NCBI GenBank assembly: GCA_016930055.1
Contig: JAFGHP010000019.1
Location: 1 to 54,178, forward strand
DNA: 54,178 nt
Direction of reading: 5' to 3'
From: Candidatus Bathyarchaeota archaeon
GTDB taxonomy: Archaea; Thermoproteota; Bathyarchaeia; TCS64
In this document: one piece after another, positions 25,880 through 33,948 of the stretch
Layout of the letters: each line of letters starts with the position of its first letter
Numbering within the stretch: the stretch's first letter is position 1
Translations under genes and position numbers: made by a program
The notes under the pieces: generated by a model
The model's database searches: none
What the model saw: only the letters and a program-made list of their open reading frames with translations
Told to the model about the DNA's origin: nothing

Positions 25880-26704
25880 TTAATTTAATGTAATTAATCG
25901 TCCATACCCAATATTTAATTGAAGAATCCCATTGTAACTAGTTGTATATCCTTCTTCAACACGTATTTTTCCGCCTATTTTTAGTAACTTGATTTGATCT
26001 CCCCATAATACTAACACAACTCGTCCAGTATTATCTGTTAACCCTGCATTTGATACTGTTAAAGCTTCACGTGTCCTTTTTGATCGTACCATACGTGGCT
26101 GAGATTTTTCAACAATTTCACCTTCTATTAGAAGGTTCCTCATACCATCTTTTAATGTACCAATGGGTGTCAGTATTGATTCTGTTCCTATACGTTTTTC
26201 GTACCATCGTCCCCTAAATTTTTCTTCACTATGTTCCCACCCAATCTGATTGAAACCAAGTTTTTCATAAAAAGGCTGGGTTCTAAGGTTCCATTCTGGT
26301 GTACCCAAATTCCATAAAACTACTTCTGGGTACTTTTCAAGCACTTGTCTAATGGCTACTGATCCAATCCCTTTTCGCATATGATTTGGATCAACAAAGA
26401 TCCTCTCAATTACACCATGTTTATCCTTTATGTTTACCATTATGCCTCCAACGATCTCGTCATTAAACATGATGCAGAACGAATTCATGAAGCGTAAGAT
26501 CTTAGTATAGAAAGAAGGCGAGTCATAACCTGGGGGACCCTGAATATTTTTTGGTAGACCATATTCTGCATCTGTTTCGAATGCACGTTTAGATATGTTT
26601 GCTAGCTGTTCAGAGTCAATTTCAGATGCTTCTATTAAGGAAATATCACTGGTTTTCATAACTAATACCTTAACTGATATAGCCATTAAAGGTATTCCAT
26701 ACAT
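25880..26704 (-). CDS. GNAT acetyltransferase fused to an SSB/RPA-like OB fold
   Basis: A 274-residue two-domain protein. Residues about 17-180 form a GNAT acetyltransferase: VGGIMVNIKDKHGVIERIFV, the acetyl-CoA motif VDPNHMRKGIGSVAIRQVLE, and QPFYEKLGFNQIGWEHSEEK. Residues about 183-272 form an OB fold close to archaeal SSB/RPA domains: TPIGTLKDGMRNLLIEGEIV, VSNAGLTDNTGRVVLVLWGD, IGGKIRVEEGYTTSYNGILQ, LNIGYGRLITL. The OB domain would bring the acetyltransferase to single-stranded nucleic acid or to a replication/repair protein. The longest frame starts at 26704; the ATG at 26659 (MKTSDISLIEA) may be the true start. Convergent with the heliorhodopsin gene, 38 nt apart. Substrate unknown. Confidence 0.82.
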   Translation of the reverse strand: MYGIPLMAISVKVLVMKTSDISLIEASEIDSEQLANISKRAFETDAEYGLPKNIQGPPGYDSPSFYTKILRFMNSFCIMFNDEIVGGIMVNIKDKHGVIERIFVDPNHMRKGIGSVAIRQVLEKYPEVVLWNLGTPEWNLRTQPFYEKLGFNQIGWEHSEEKFRGRWYEKRIGTESILTPIGTLKDGMRNLLIEGEIVEKSQPRMVRSKRTREALTVSNAGLTDNTGRVVLVLWGDQIKLLKIGGKIRVEEGYTTSYNGILQLNIGYGRLITLN

Positions 26705-26823
26705 TTAAAGATATGAAAAATCGAATAGAATTAGTAAAAACAAAATAATATTCAAATTATTTAGGGATCTTAGAAATATTTGACTAATGTTTAAAAATTA
26801 ATAAGTATACACGTGGATGATAT

Positions 26824-27606
26824 ATGAAAAGACTAAACCTTGTTTTAATCTTATTTTCAATGTTTTTTATAATATTAGTAACAACTCAAATTGAAATGAA
26901 TTTTCCAAATGAAACATCAGTAACCAAATTTTATTATAAAATTAAAAACGAATATCCTCATGATTCCTTAGCATTTACTCAAGGTTTAGCTTGGTATAAT
27001 GGCTATTTAATTGAGGGAACTGGTCTATATGGTGGTTCAAGTTTACGTAGAGTAGATCTATCAACAGGAGACATAATTAACATACATAATCTTTCATCAA
27101 AATATTTTGGTGAAGGAATAACTGTATTAGATAATAAAATATACCAACTTACTTGGAAAAACCAGATCTGCTTCGTTTATAATGCATCAACTTTCGAAGA
27201 AATCACTACTTATAATTTTTATGGAGAAGGATGGGGACTAACTACTGATGGTACACATCTTATAATGAGCAATGGGTCTTCAACTATTAGTTTTTTCAAT
27301 CCCAAAAATTTTACTCTAGAATGGAATATTAATGTTAGAACTGAGGGTTTTCCTGTATCAAAGCTTAACGAGTTAGAATACATTGATGGTTTAATCTATG
27401 CAAATGTCTGGTTAACTGATGAAATTATTGGAATAGATCCAGTCAACGGTGAAGTGGTAAAAAAAATTGATTTCTCAGGATTAAGGAATGAAAATTGGGA
27501 AAAAGCCGATGTCTTCAATGGAATATCCTATGATGTAAAAAGTAAGAAAATATTTGTTACAGGAAAATTTTGGCCTTTCCTCTATGAAATCGAATTATTA
27601 AAGTGA
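26824..27606 (+). CDS. Exported glutaminyl-peptide cyclotransferase (plant/bacterial beta-propeller type)
   Basis: A 260-residue glutamine cyclotransferase that converts N-terminal Gln to pyroglutamate. Residues 1-23 are a signal peptide or anchor (KRLNLVLILFSMFFIILV). The five-bladed propeller follows: FTQGLAWYNGYLIEGTGLYG, SSLRRVDLSTGDIIN, YFGEGITVLDNKIYQLTWKN, FYGEGWGLTTDGTHLIMSNG, KLNELEYIDGLIYANVWLTD and the C-terminal VFNGISYDVKSKKIFVTGKF. These repeated motifs, including the catalytic-site Glu in EGTGLYG, match PF05096. Acting outside the membrane, it would protect exported protein N-termini or process peptides. ATG start; a likely leaderless promoter is at about 26800. Confidence 0.9.
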   Translation: MKRLNLVLILFSMFFIILVTTQIEMNFPNETSVTKFYYKIKNEYPHDSLAFTQGLAWYNGYLIEGTGLYGGSSLRRVDLSTGDIINIHNLSSKYFGEGITVLDNKIYQLTWKNQICFVYNASTFEEITTYNFYGEGWGLTTDGTHLIMSNGSSTISFFNPKNFTLEWNINVRTEGFPVSKLNELEYIDGLIYANVWLTDEIIGIDPVNGEVVKKIDFSGLRNENWEKADVFNGISYDVKSKKIFVTGKFWPFLYEIELLK

Positions 27607-27639
27607 AATTACTTATTTAAAAATAAGAATTACAATTTT

Positions 27640-28545
27640 TTAAATTTCTCCATTAGCTAATTGATATCCCAAAAGGAAGTGTAATTTTGGTCCTTTTAGA
27701 ACTGGTTCAATGTTTGCATATTCATTGGGGGTATCACGTAATGCGCCTCTATTTCCACTCATTCCAATGGTTGGTATTCCTTTAGCGAAGCTAACATTAC
27801 AGTTGGATGCTGCCCTATTGCTTAGAGTTGGTTGTATCCCGAATTGTTTGTATGCCGCTTCAGCCATCTTTACTAATTTATTTTCTTTTCCTTCAGGAAT
27901 CTGACCAGCAGGGATTTCCGAATAGGGTTCAACATAATACTCGTATCCCTGCTCTGAAGCTGCTTCAGATGAGATTTTTAAAATTTCTTCCTTAATATTC
28001 TCAAGAATCCTGTTATTCATTGACCTTAGATCAACTGAGAACCAACCATCCTCGCTTTTATGGTTATATACTTTCGCTGCCCCCAGCATAGAGATATTAA
28101 GGAGGGTTCTATTCTCCGGTTCCTGGGGAAGAGGGATACTAAAAATTTTATCAACTGCCCTAGCAACAGCTCTGGTAACATTTGGTAAACCTCCGTTAAG
28201 TGTGTGACCTCTTTCTCCTTTAAAATGGATTTTGAACCAATGGATACCAATGCATCCATAAGTTATTCCCCCAAGTCCTCCTCCCGTCTCCAATACATAA
28301 TCAATTTCGTTTCCATGATTCTTAATGAACCCCTTCATTCCATTTAGAGCAGTTTCTTCTTGAGCACAAGCAACAAAAAAAATTCTGGCATTAGTTTTAA
28401 TCCACAGAAAAGTAAAGAGCCTCGCTATTCCAAGAAGTGAGACGCAAGTTGCACTACTGTTTGTTCCTGGACCAATCATCTTTCCCTCATTTTCTATTAT
28501 TGGTTTATTAAATGGTATGATTCTCTCTAGTAATTTGTATTTTGA
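27640..28545 (-). pseudogene. N-terminally truncated, degenerate M20-family peptidase
   Basis: The frame has an ATG at 28479 (279 residues) but is open on to 28545, encoding a plausible M20 stretch (KLLERIIPFNKPIIENEG) upstream of that ATG, until a TAA at 28546. About 100 residues expected before this, with the HxD zinc motif, are absent. Retained parts are ACAQEETALNGMKGF (catalytic Glu pair), GHTLNGGLPNVTRAV in the dimerisation domain, and the C-terminal domain. Two further metal ligands look lost: the bridging Asp of GPGxxD is Ser (GPGTNSSATC), and the terminal HxxxE His is Arg (GALRDTPNEY). The remnant overlaps the plus-strand gene that starts at 28517, so the 5' part was probably removed by rearrangement. 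A non-catalytic protein from 28479 cannot be excluded. Confidence 0.7.
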
Positions 28546-28960
28546 TTATATGGGTCTAAGAGCAGCAAATTATGGTTTATATCTAAACATTTTTCAGATT
28601 AGTAGACTTTTCTTTTTACCCCTTTTGCTCTTCTTTGTTTCATATTTTCTTGGTAAACATTTAGATTTAAAAGCAGAAATTAAACCATTAATTACGTATG
28701 TTTTTTTAGGATGTTTTATTGGCAATTTCTTTGGTAATTTAAGCATAAAGATAACTATGATTCAAATTTTAAATTTATCAGATAATATTTTTTTAACTAT
28801 TTTTCCAAGTATCTTAGATAGTTTTCCTTTAACTGTAAATACTTTTTCAATTTGTTTCTCTGCGATATCGATTGCTAGTATAAGGAAAATTAATAAAAAT
28901 CAACTAAAAACTATTGACATTAAACCAAATAATTTTGTAGGAAAAAGTGAAAATAAATGA
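28517..28960 (+). CDS. Hypothetical membrane protein (tandem paralogue 1)
   Basis: A 147-residue protein with about four hydrophobic segments and no family I recognise. The segment LLLFFVSYFLGKHLDLKAEI and FLGCFIGNFFGNL resemble FFVSSYYFGKNIVINTN and FLGGCFGNL of the next gene, so the two are tandem duplicates. The stop overlaps the next start as ATGA, so they are translated together. The first dozen codons overlap the remnant of the M20 gene on the other strand; an ATG at 28550 is an alternative start. Confidence 0.6.
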   Translation: MILSSNLYFDYMGLRAANYGLYLNIFQISRLFFLPLLLFFVSYFLGKHLDLKAEIKPLITYVFLGCFIGNFFGNLSIKITMIQILNLSDNIFLTIFPSILDSFPLTVNTFSICFSAISIASIRKINKNQLKTIDIKPNNFVGKSENK

Positions 28961-29403
28961 ACACGTATAAAAAAATATTAGTAAGTAATTTTTTAATAGC
29001 TTCTATATACGGTTTTATATCTGGATTTTCAGTTTTATTTGGTTATCATTTTCTAGATAGTAGATTATTAAATGAAACTGAAATATCGCTTTATAAATCT
29101 TATATGAACTTTCTAATTTTTTGGATAATTCCAATGGCATTTTTTGTCTCATCGTACTATTTTGGTAAAAACATTGTGATAAATACTAATATGAAAAAAA
29201 TAATTCTCACTCTTTTTTTCAGTTGTTTTTTAGGTGGTTGTTTTGGTAATTTAATAGGAAATGGTTATTATTTTAATTACATTAATTTTGACTATCTTAT
29301 CGGTTTAATGTATGTAAGTATATTTAATAGTGTAGGTTCATGCACAATTTTTCAATTTATTAGTTTTTCAGCAATAATAATTAGTAATAATTTTAATAAA
29401 TAA
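28957..29403 (+). CDS. Hypothetical membrane protein (tandem paralogue 2)
   Basis: A 148-residue, Phe- and Ile-rich protein with four predicted helices (about 10-30, 48-70, 80-100 and 108-140), paralogous to the gene immediately upstream (shared pattern FFVSxxFGK...CFxGxxFGNL). It starts with the ATG that overlaps the previous stop. Function unknown; the duplicated pair may form a heterodimeric membrane complex. Its A+T content is even higher than that of its neighbours. Confidence 0.6.
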   Translation: MNTYKKILVSNFLIASIYGFISGFSVLFGYHFLDSRLLNETEISLYKSYMNFLIFWIIPMAFFVSSYYFGKNIVINTNMKKIILTLFFSCFLGGCFGNLIGNGYYFNYINFDYLIGLMYVSIFNSVGSCTIFQFISFSAIIISNNFNK

Positions 29404-29532
29404 ATTTAAATATTATAATAATACTAAACTTTAAAATAAATTTTTAAATTTCATTTTAAATTGTTTTTATTATAAAAATTATGGGGTTTTATTTAAATTA
29501 TTTAAATTACCTTTAATGATAAATATTAAGAA

Positions 29533-30453
29533 ATGACTTACTTTCTTAAATCGAAAATCCTTTTTGATGATTCTTCTTTAAGTAAAATATTATCTGATCC
29601 AAAATTAGTTTTGAGAGATGTTAAATCTTTTTGGGAATCTGAGGAATCATATAGGATGGTTAAGAGTTGGCATTCTTCAAGTGGGACTCCTTTTAGTTAT
29701 GATAAATTTATTTTATCTTTGAAAGAACTTGAAAACCCTGAAATTGGTAAAGAAAAAATCGAATATTTAACGGAATTTATAAACAAAATCGTCACTCACC
29801 CTACTTTTAAAGAGAAGTCTTTGCTTCATGTTTCTTCTTATCTACCAGATTTAACTCCAGCTATTGAAATAAAAATTAATCTAATTGGTTATGTAGAACC
29901 TGTTGCTTTTGCTAGGTTAGGAAACATTGTTTTGAATATTACGAATGAATATTGGTCAAATAAAGATCTTGGATTTTTATTTAACATTCTTGTTCATGAA
30001 ATCTATCATTTTGGTTTCCATTACAGTTTTAATATTGAACCGATTAATCCACGTGAATCAAGTGAGAAGTTTATCGAATATATCTGTTGGTGGCTTCAGA
30101 ATGAAGGCATTGCCACTTATGTTAGTTATAGTGCTCAAAATTTGTTTCCTTTCCAGAATAAAGTGCCTGATTATTTAATGATTGATAATACAATAGATCG
30201 CGAAAGATTAAGTCAGATCGTTAATTACATTTTTTCTAAATGTAAAGAGGAACCTTATGAGAAAGTTGAGAACCTAATTTGGAGTAAAGGTGTACGAGAA
30301 AGAGCATTTTACGTTATTGGAGGATATATGTCTAAAAAGATTGATCAAGAATTGGGAAGAGATGAATTAATAAAAACTATAGGAAAACCATTCAGAGATT
30401 TTGTAAATGTCTATAATGAATTAAATAATAAAGAATTTAAAATACATATATAA
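29533..30453 (+). CDS. Putative HExxH zinc metallopeptidase (gluzincin)
   Basis: A 306-residue cytoplasmic protein with a clear zinc-peptidase motif: NILVHEIYHFGFHYSF (about residues 153-168; HEIYH) and, some 50 residues later, a third-ligand motif QNEGIATYVSY. This gluzincin layout with the closing YVIGGYMSKKIDQELGRDEL resembles DUF2268/DUF5700-like putative Zn-dependent proteases. No signal peptide. The gene starts with ATG at 29533 behind a long A+T-rich spacer (29404-29532) with no feature I can name. Substrate unknown. Confidence 0.72.
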   Translation: MTYFLKSKILFDDSSLSKILSDPKLVLRDVKSFWESEESYRMVKSWHSSSGTPFSYDKFILSLKELENPEIGKEKIEYLTEFINKIVTHPTFKEKSLLHVSSYLPDLTPAIEIKINLIGYVEPVAFARLGNIVLNITNEYWSNKDLGFLFNILVHEIYHFGFHYSFNIEPINPRESSEKFIEYICWWLQNEGIATYVSYSAQNLFPFQNKVPDYLMIDNTIDRERLSQIVNYIFSKCKEEPYEKVENLIWSKGVRERAFYVIGGYMSKKIDQELGRDELIKTIGKPFRDFVNVYNELNNKEFKIHI

Positions 30454-30625
30454 AAAATGCCTGTAATGCGTTGAATAAATATTCATAAAATAATTTTTAA
30501 GCAGTTATAGAATTAAAAAATCAAGGTTTAAATAATTCTTTTTAAAATCACAAAACCATTAATAATTCTAAAAAAATGAAAATACTATCATACTCCTAAA
30601 TTATCAAGCCTTTAAAATTACTGCT

Positions 30626-30646
30626 TATCACTGGCTACCAGTGATA
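30626..30646. repeat. Perfect 9-bp inverted repeat in a 334-bp convergent intergenic region
   Basis: TATCACTGG-CTA-CCAGTGATA is a perfect 9+9 hairpin with a 3-nt loop. It sits between the 3' ends of the metallopeptidase gene (30453) and the M20D gene (30788). Nothing else gene-like is visible in 30454-30787. It could end transcription from both sides, though archaeal termination usually needs only T-tracts, or be a protein-binding site. Confidence 0.5.
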
Positions 30647-30787
30647 TGAACTGAGAAATTTTTAAAGAAGATAATATTTCTTTTATGCAAATAATTAATT
30701 ATCTAATTGTTGCGAATTCTTATTCATTATAAAAATGACAATTATAATTATATAAAAAGGTCGAAAAAAATATGAATTTTAAGGATT

Positions 30788-32134
30788 TTAAGATAAGATG
30801 TTTTGCCAGTATTCCATGTATTTTTCTTTTAAGATCATTGGTTTGTATTCGTTTATGACTTTTTTTGCTGAAGTAGCACCATCTGCTAATAGATCAATTA
30901 TTGCCATAGCATATATTTTTGAAGGAGTAACATAGGCATTTTCTTTATCCACAATCTTATACTCTCTACTATGTCCTCTTCCTTCACTGCCACTCACACT
31001 TAATCCACCTAAAGGCATGATTGCAGCGACATCAGCAGAGTCTGCAACTACTCCACTAGGCGTCCTAACAATACTTCTCTCGATACTAGTCTCAACTTTT
31101 CTTTCACCAAGAAGAGTTACAATGTTTTCTTGTAGTACTCTACTAAGTTCAGGGCTTCCTCCTCCTGTTCGAGGTAGATAACCTGGAATGTTTACAATTT
31201 CTAAATCTGCTCCTATTGCTGAAGCACCTGCTTTCATGGCACGATCTATTTTTTTACATGCGTCTTTGATTGCTTCAGCTGAGGCTCCTCTTACCATTAA
31301 TTCCATCTTAATCTCACTTGGAATAACATTTAGACTATCTCCACCTTTTGAGATGATTTGACTTATTCTGATTGCGTCGCTATCTTTGAAAGTCTCTCTC
31401 TGTGCATGGATTCCCATTAACCCTAACATTGCTGCATTAAGGGCGTTAACCCCATTCCATGGGGCTCCGCCTGAATGAGATTCAACACCTTTAAAAGTAA
31501 AGGTCTTAGCCATAAATCCATCACTGCCTGGTCCGTGTTCACTTCCTCTGGCACTAATTTTGTTTTTAGGATCACCACCCATATGATCGATTAATGCGAT
31601 GTCGACATCATCAAATTTACCTGCTTTAATGAATTCTTGTTTTCCTCCGAGAAAGAATAATTCTCCTTTAAGACGCTTCTGTTGCCTCCATTCAATCTCA
31701 ATAGGTTCTTCACTGGGTACACCCATGAAAGTTACTGATCCATTGAGTTCCTCCATTATTCCTGAATCCACAAGTCCCATTGCTAGACCAATAACATTTG
31801 TAATCTGTGCATTATGTCCACATGCATGAACTGCACCAGTAACTGGATCAGCTTCTGGGTGTTCTGGAATGATTAAAGCATCTAATTCACCCATAACCGC
31901 TATATTTGGTCGTTCATCTAAACCCTTCAGCTTCGCAATAACCCCAGTAATTCCAACACCTTCTTCTATTTCTAAACCAAGCTTCTTAAATTCTTCAACA
32001 ACACGCTTTGCAGTTTTATATTCTCTAAATCCTGCTTCAGGGTTTTGCCAAATATAATCACCTATAGCAATTATTTCAGTAGATCTCTTATCAATCGCTT
32101 CACAAACTTTTCGTTTTAATTCTGATTTATCCAT
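30788..32134 (-). CDS. M20D-family amidohydrolase (AbgB/hippurate-hydrolase-like)
   Basis: A 448-residue amidohydrolase of the M20D group (p-aminobenzoyl-glutamate, N-acyl amino acid or indole-conjugate hydrolases). Hallmarks: IWQNPEAGFREYKTAKRVVE, NIAVMGELDALIIPEHPEAD, GAVHACGHNAQITNVIGLAM with the metal Cys and His, TFMGVPSEEPIEIEW with the catalytic Glu, IDHMGGDPKN, KTFTFKGVESHSGGAPWNGV, and the C-terminal SGSEGRGHSREYKIVD. All metal ligands are present, unlike in the decayed M20 gene at 27.6 kb. It probably releases amino acids from acylated or conjugated forms. ATG at 32134; single gene. Confidence 0.9.
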   Translation of the reverse strand: MDKSELKRKVCEAIDKRSTEIIAIGDYIWQNPEAGFREYKTAKRVVEEFKKLGLEIEEGVGITGVIAKLKGLDERPNIAVMGELDALIIPEHPEADPVTGAVHACGHNAQITNVIGLAMGLVDSGIMEELNGSVTFMGVPSEEPIEIEWRQQKRLKGELFFLGGKQEFIKAGKFDDVDIALIDHMGGDPKNKISARGSEHGPGSDGFMAKTFTFKGVESHSGGAPWNGVNALNAAMLGLMGIHAQRETFKDSDAIRISQIISKGGDSLNVIPSEIKMELMVRGASAEAIKDACKKIDRAMKAGASAIGADLEIVNIPGYLPRTGGGSPELSRVLQENIVTLLGERKVETSIERSIVRTPSGVVADSADVAAIMPLGGLSVSGSEGRGHSREYKIVDKENAYVTPSKIYAMAIIDLLADGATSAKKVINEYKPMILKEKYMEYWQNILS

Positions 32135-32200
32135 CTACTAATTTTTATCTATTATCCTTAAATCATTTAGGTTGTTATTGACAAATAAAACCTAAATTAA

Positions 32201-32590
32201 TTATTTATAGTTACTAAAATTCATATGAATAATTTTCCAACCTTGAGATGTATGTTGATAAATTATAGTTACTGGGCCTTTTTGAGGTATAGGATTATTA
32301 TTACGTCTAAAATACCATATTGCACAGACTATAGTAATTTCGTTATAATTTTTAATGTCAATATCTTCAAGCCATAATTTGGTTTGTTGTATTTTTCCCC
32401 CTTTTACAAAACCAAATTCTTCATGGTGATGAATGAGAGCGTTGTAACCTTTTATTAGACCTTGCCTCTCTGATGAAAAATATGTTACTCTCATATCATT
32501 CAAAAAAAGATTATCAAATTTATCCAAATCATAGGAATTCCAAAAATCTACCCATTTTTCAATTTTATCGTAAATTAATTGATTTTCCAT
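32201..32590 (-). CDS. SnoaL/NTF2-like fold protein
   Basis: A 129-residue protein of the SnoaL/DUF4440-like NTF2 fold. The N-terminal helices WVDFWNSYDLDKFDNLFLND and a C-terminal sheet containing GPVTIIYQHTSQGWKIIHMN (the typical last strands with an Arg/Lys-Ile-Ile-His pattern) form a conical barrel. Members can be small isomerases, hydrolases or pure binding proteins, and no specific activity can be assigned. ATG start, single gene upstream of the accessory region. Confidence 0.7.
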   Translation of the reverse strand: MENQLIYDKIEKWVDFWNSYDLDKFDNLFLNDMRVTYFSSERQGLIKGYNALIHHHEEFGFVKGGKIQQTKLWLEDIDIKNYNEITIVCAIWYFRRNNNPIPQKGPVTIIYQHTSQGWKIIHMNFSNYK

Positions 32591-32827
32591 GACAATTCAA
32601 ATATAACAAAGTTATTATCTTTTATGTTATTTTATATTAAAATATTTAAATCTTCGATGGTAACTTGGGAACATTATAAAGGAAAAATATTGAAAAAATA
32701 GAGCAACTAATTAAATATATTACATATTTTAACATAATTTTTATGTATATGTTTGATATTGGAATGACTCAAAATATTTTATAAGTTAAGAAATATTTCT
32801 TAGTCACATCTTATTTTTCCAAATGCT

Positions 32828-33385
32828 TCATTTCTGAACTATTTTTACTATATTATCATTCTCTCTACCATAGATCGAATCTTCAAGCTTCTTTGCATAG
32901 ATGTAAATTGTCTTTGATTCTGAGAAATCCTTGAAGATAATCCTCAGCGGGCGAATCCAAGCTCTTGTGTCTTTCCACCTTCTTATTGTATCATCCCATC
33001 CAAGAAATACGTCTTCAACATCTTCAAGAAAGAATAACAGCGTTACTGCTTCTTTGGAAACAGCATCTATTCCTTTAATAGTGACTCTTTCTCTTTCAAT
33101 CGTGAGTTGCCCTTTATACCTATACAATGGTACACCAAGGGGTTGAGATAAGTGAGCTTTAATATTCTCAACAATATTGCTTCTCGATTCCAATATATCT
33201 TCCTTAAATGCCCATATTACATCGTACGAGAATACTTTCTTTTCTACAACCATGGTGCCGTTTTCGACCCATAATTCAACAGCATCACCTCTAGCAAGAT
33301 TGAGGTGTTTAGCTATTTCTTGAGGTATGGTGATTCTGAGGGAATTGCCAACTTGCATTACGCTTCCTTCGAATTTTAGGGGCAT
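32828..33385 (-). CDS. AbrB/MazE-like DNA-binding protein with an unknown C-terminal domain
   Basis: A 185-residue protein. Residues 4-50 form a SpoVT/AbrB domain (GSVMQVGNSLRITIPQEIAK, GDAVELWVENGTMVVEK). Residues about 55-180 form a domain I do not recognise (YKGQLTIERERVTIKGIDAV, LLFFLEDVEDVFLGWDDTIR, RAWIRPLRIIFKDFSESKTI). AbrB domains occur in antitoxins and transition regulators, but no toxin partner is adjacent. Base composition is visibly richer in G+C than the surroundings, pointing to transfer. A TATA box (TATATA, 33417-33422) and an inverted repeat just upstream suggest autoregulation. ATG at 33385. Confidence 0.7.
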   Translation of the reverse strand: MPLKFEGSVMQVGNSLRITIPQEIAKHLNLARGDAVELWVENGTMVVEKKVFSYDVIWAFKEDILESRSNIVENIKAHLSQPLGVPLYRYKGQLTIERERVTIKGIDAVSKEAVTLLFFLEDVEDVFLGWDDTIRRWKDTRAWIRPLRIIFKDFSESKTIYIYAKKLEDSIYGRENDNIVKIVQK

Positions 33386-33426
33386 TTACATCAATAAGAA
33401 TTCATAACCAGAGCAGTATATAAGGA

Positions 33427-33442
33427 TACTCTTGGAGTACTC
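33427..33442. promoter_or_regulatory. Inverted repeat upstream of the AbrB-like gene
   Basis: TACTC-TTG-GAGTA followed by a second overlapping arm (GAGTACTC) lies just upstream of the TATA element (33417-33422) of the minus-strand AbrB-like gene. AbrB-type regulators often bind such sites in their own promoters. Symmetry and position are seen; binding is inferred. Confidence 0.35.
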
Positions 33443-33672
33443 ATAAAATACTTAGAGCTTCTACTAAACAAATGGAACACGAGAGATAAACAAATCAATT
33501 TTACTATATATAATCATCAACAGTTAAGCATTCTAAAAATCATACCAAATGATTACGATTATATAATTAAAATAGCGTAGAACAAAAAAAATAATTAAAA
33601 ATGGGGAAACATTTAATCACGCTAATTCCCCAAAAAAACCCCAAAAAAAGCTTAAAACATAGGTTTTTGTAA

Positions 33673-33684
33673 GTAGCCCGGGAG
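33673..33684. mobile_element. Candidate attachment site: copy of the tRNA-Gln 3' end
   Basis: GTAGCCCGGGAG here is identical to 36459-36470, which is the 3' end of the tRNA-Gln gene (end of the T-stem, acceptor strand, discriminator and first C of CCA). In such an AT-rich genome a chance 12-bp match this close is unlikely. It is the arrangement left when an element integrates at a tRNA 3' end. No integrase gene is visible between the two copies, so any element is non-autonomous or decayed. Confidence 0.5.
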
Positions 33685-33722
33685 CACTATATAGTATAAC
33701 TGTAGAATAAATAGAGCTATTA
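33679..33722. repeat. Left copy of a 44-bp direct repeat flanking the ATPase gene
   Basis: This copy runs from CGGGAGCACTATAT to AATAGAGCTATTA and matches 35471-35514 at 40 of 44 positions by hand alignment (mismatches in the middle). The two copies are in the same orientation and bracket the 33.9-35.4 kb ATPase gene. The left copy overlaps the tRNA-like 12-mer. Confidence 0.65.
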
Positions 33723-33854
33723 AATAAAATAATATAATGTTTAAATTAAATATTTAGTCAAAATTATTAAATTAAATCCTAAAAAATAAGTTCAAAAATA
33801 GAATAAATAATTCAGATAATTTTTATAATGGAAATTTATGGGATTTAAACCCAT

Positions 33855-33948
33855 TATATGATCAGTGGATGGTGTGTATGCTTATAAGTATATGATCAGT
33901 GGATGGTGTGTATGCTTATAAGTATATGATCAGTGGATGGTGTGTATG
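33855..33948 (+). repeat. 34-bp tandem repeat (2.8 copies) running into the ATPase start
   Basis: Two perfect 34-bp units (33855-33888 and 33889-33922) and a 26-bp partial third (33923-33948) carry TATATGATCAGTGGATGG and GTGTATGC. Each unit contains a GGTG, a GTGTATG and a TATA-like piece, so each could supply ribosome-binding and start signals. The last, partial unit provides the ATG of the ATPase (33946). The rest of 33386-33854 holds the AbrB promoter, a GGGGAA...TTCCCC inverted repeat near 33604-33637, and the direct repeat. I see no gene in it. Confidence 0.8.

Noticed and set aside
33855-33948. Tandem 34-bp repeats considered as a CRISPR array
   Set aside because: The units follow each other without spacers and there are fewer than three full copies; no cas gene is near.
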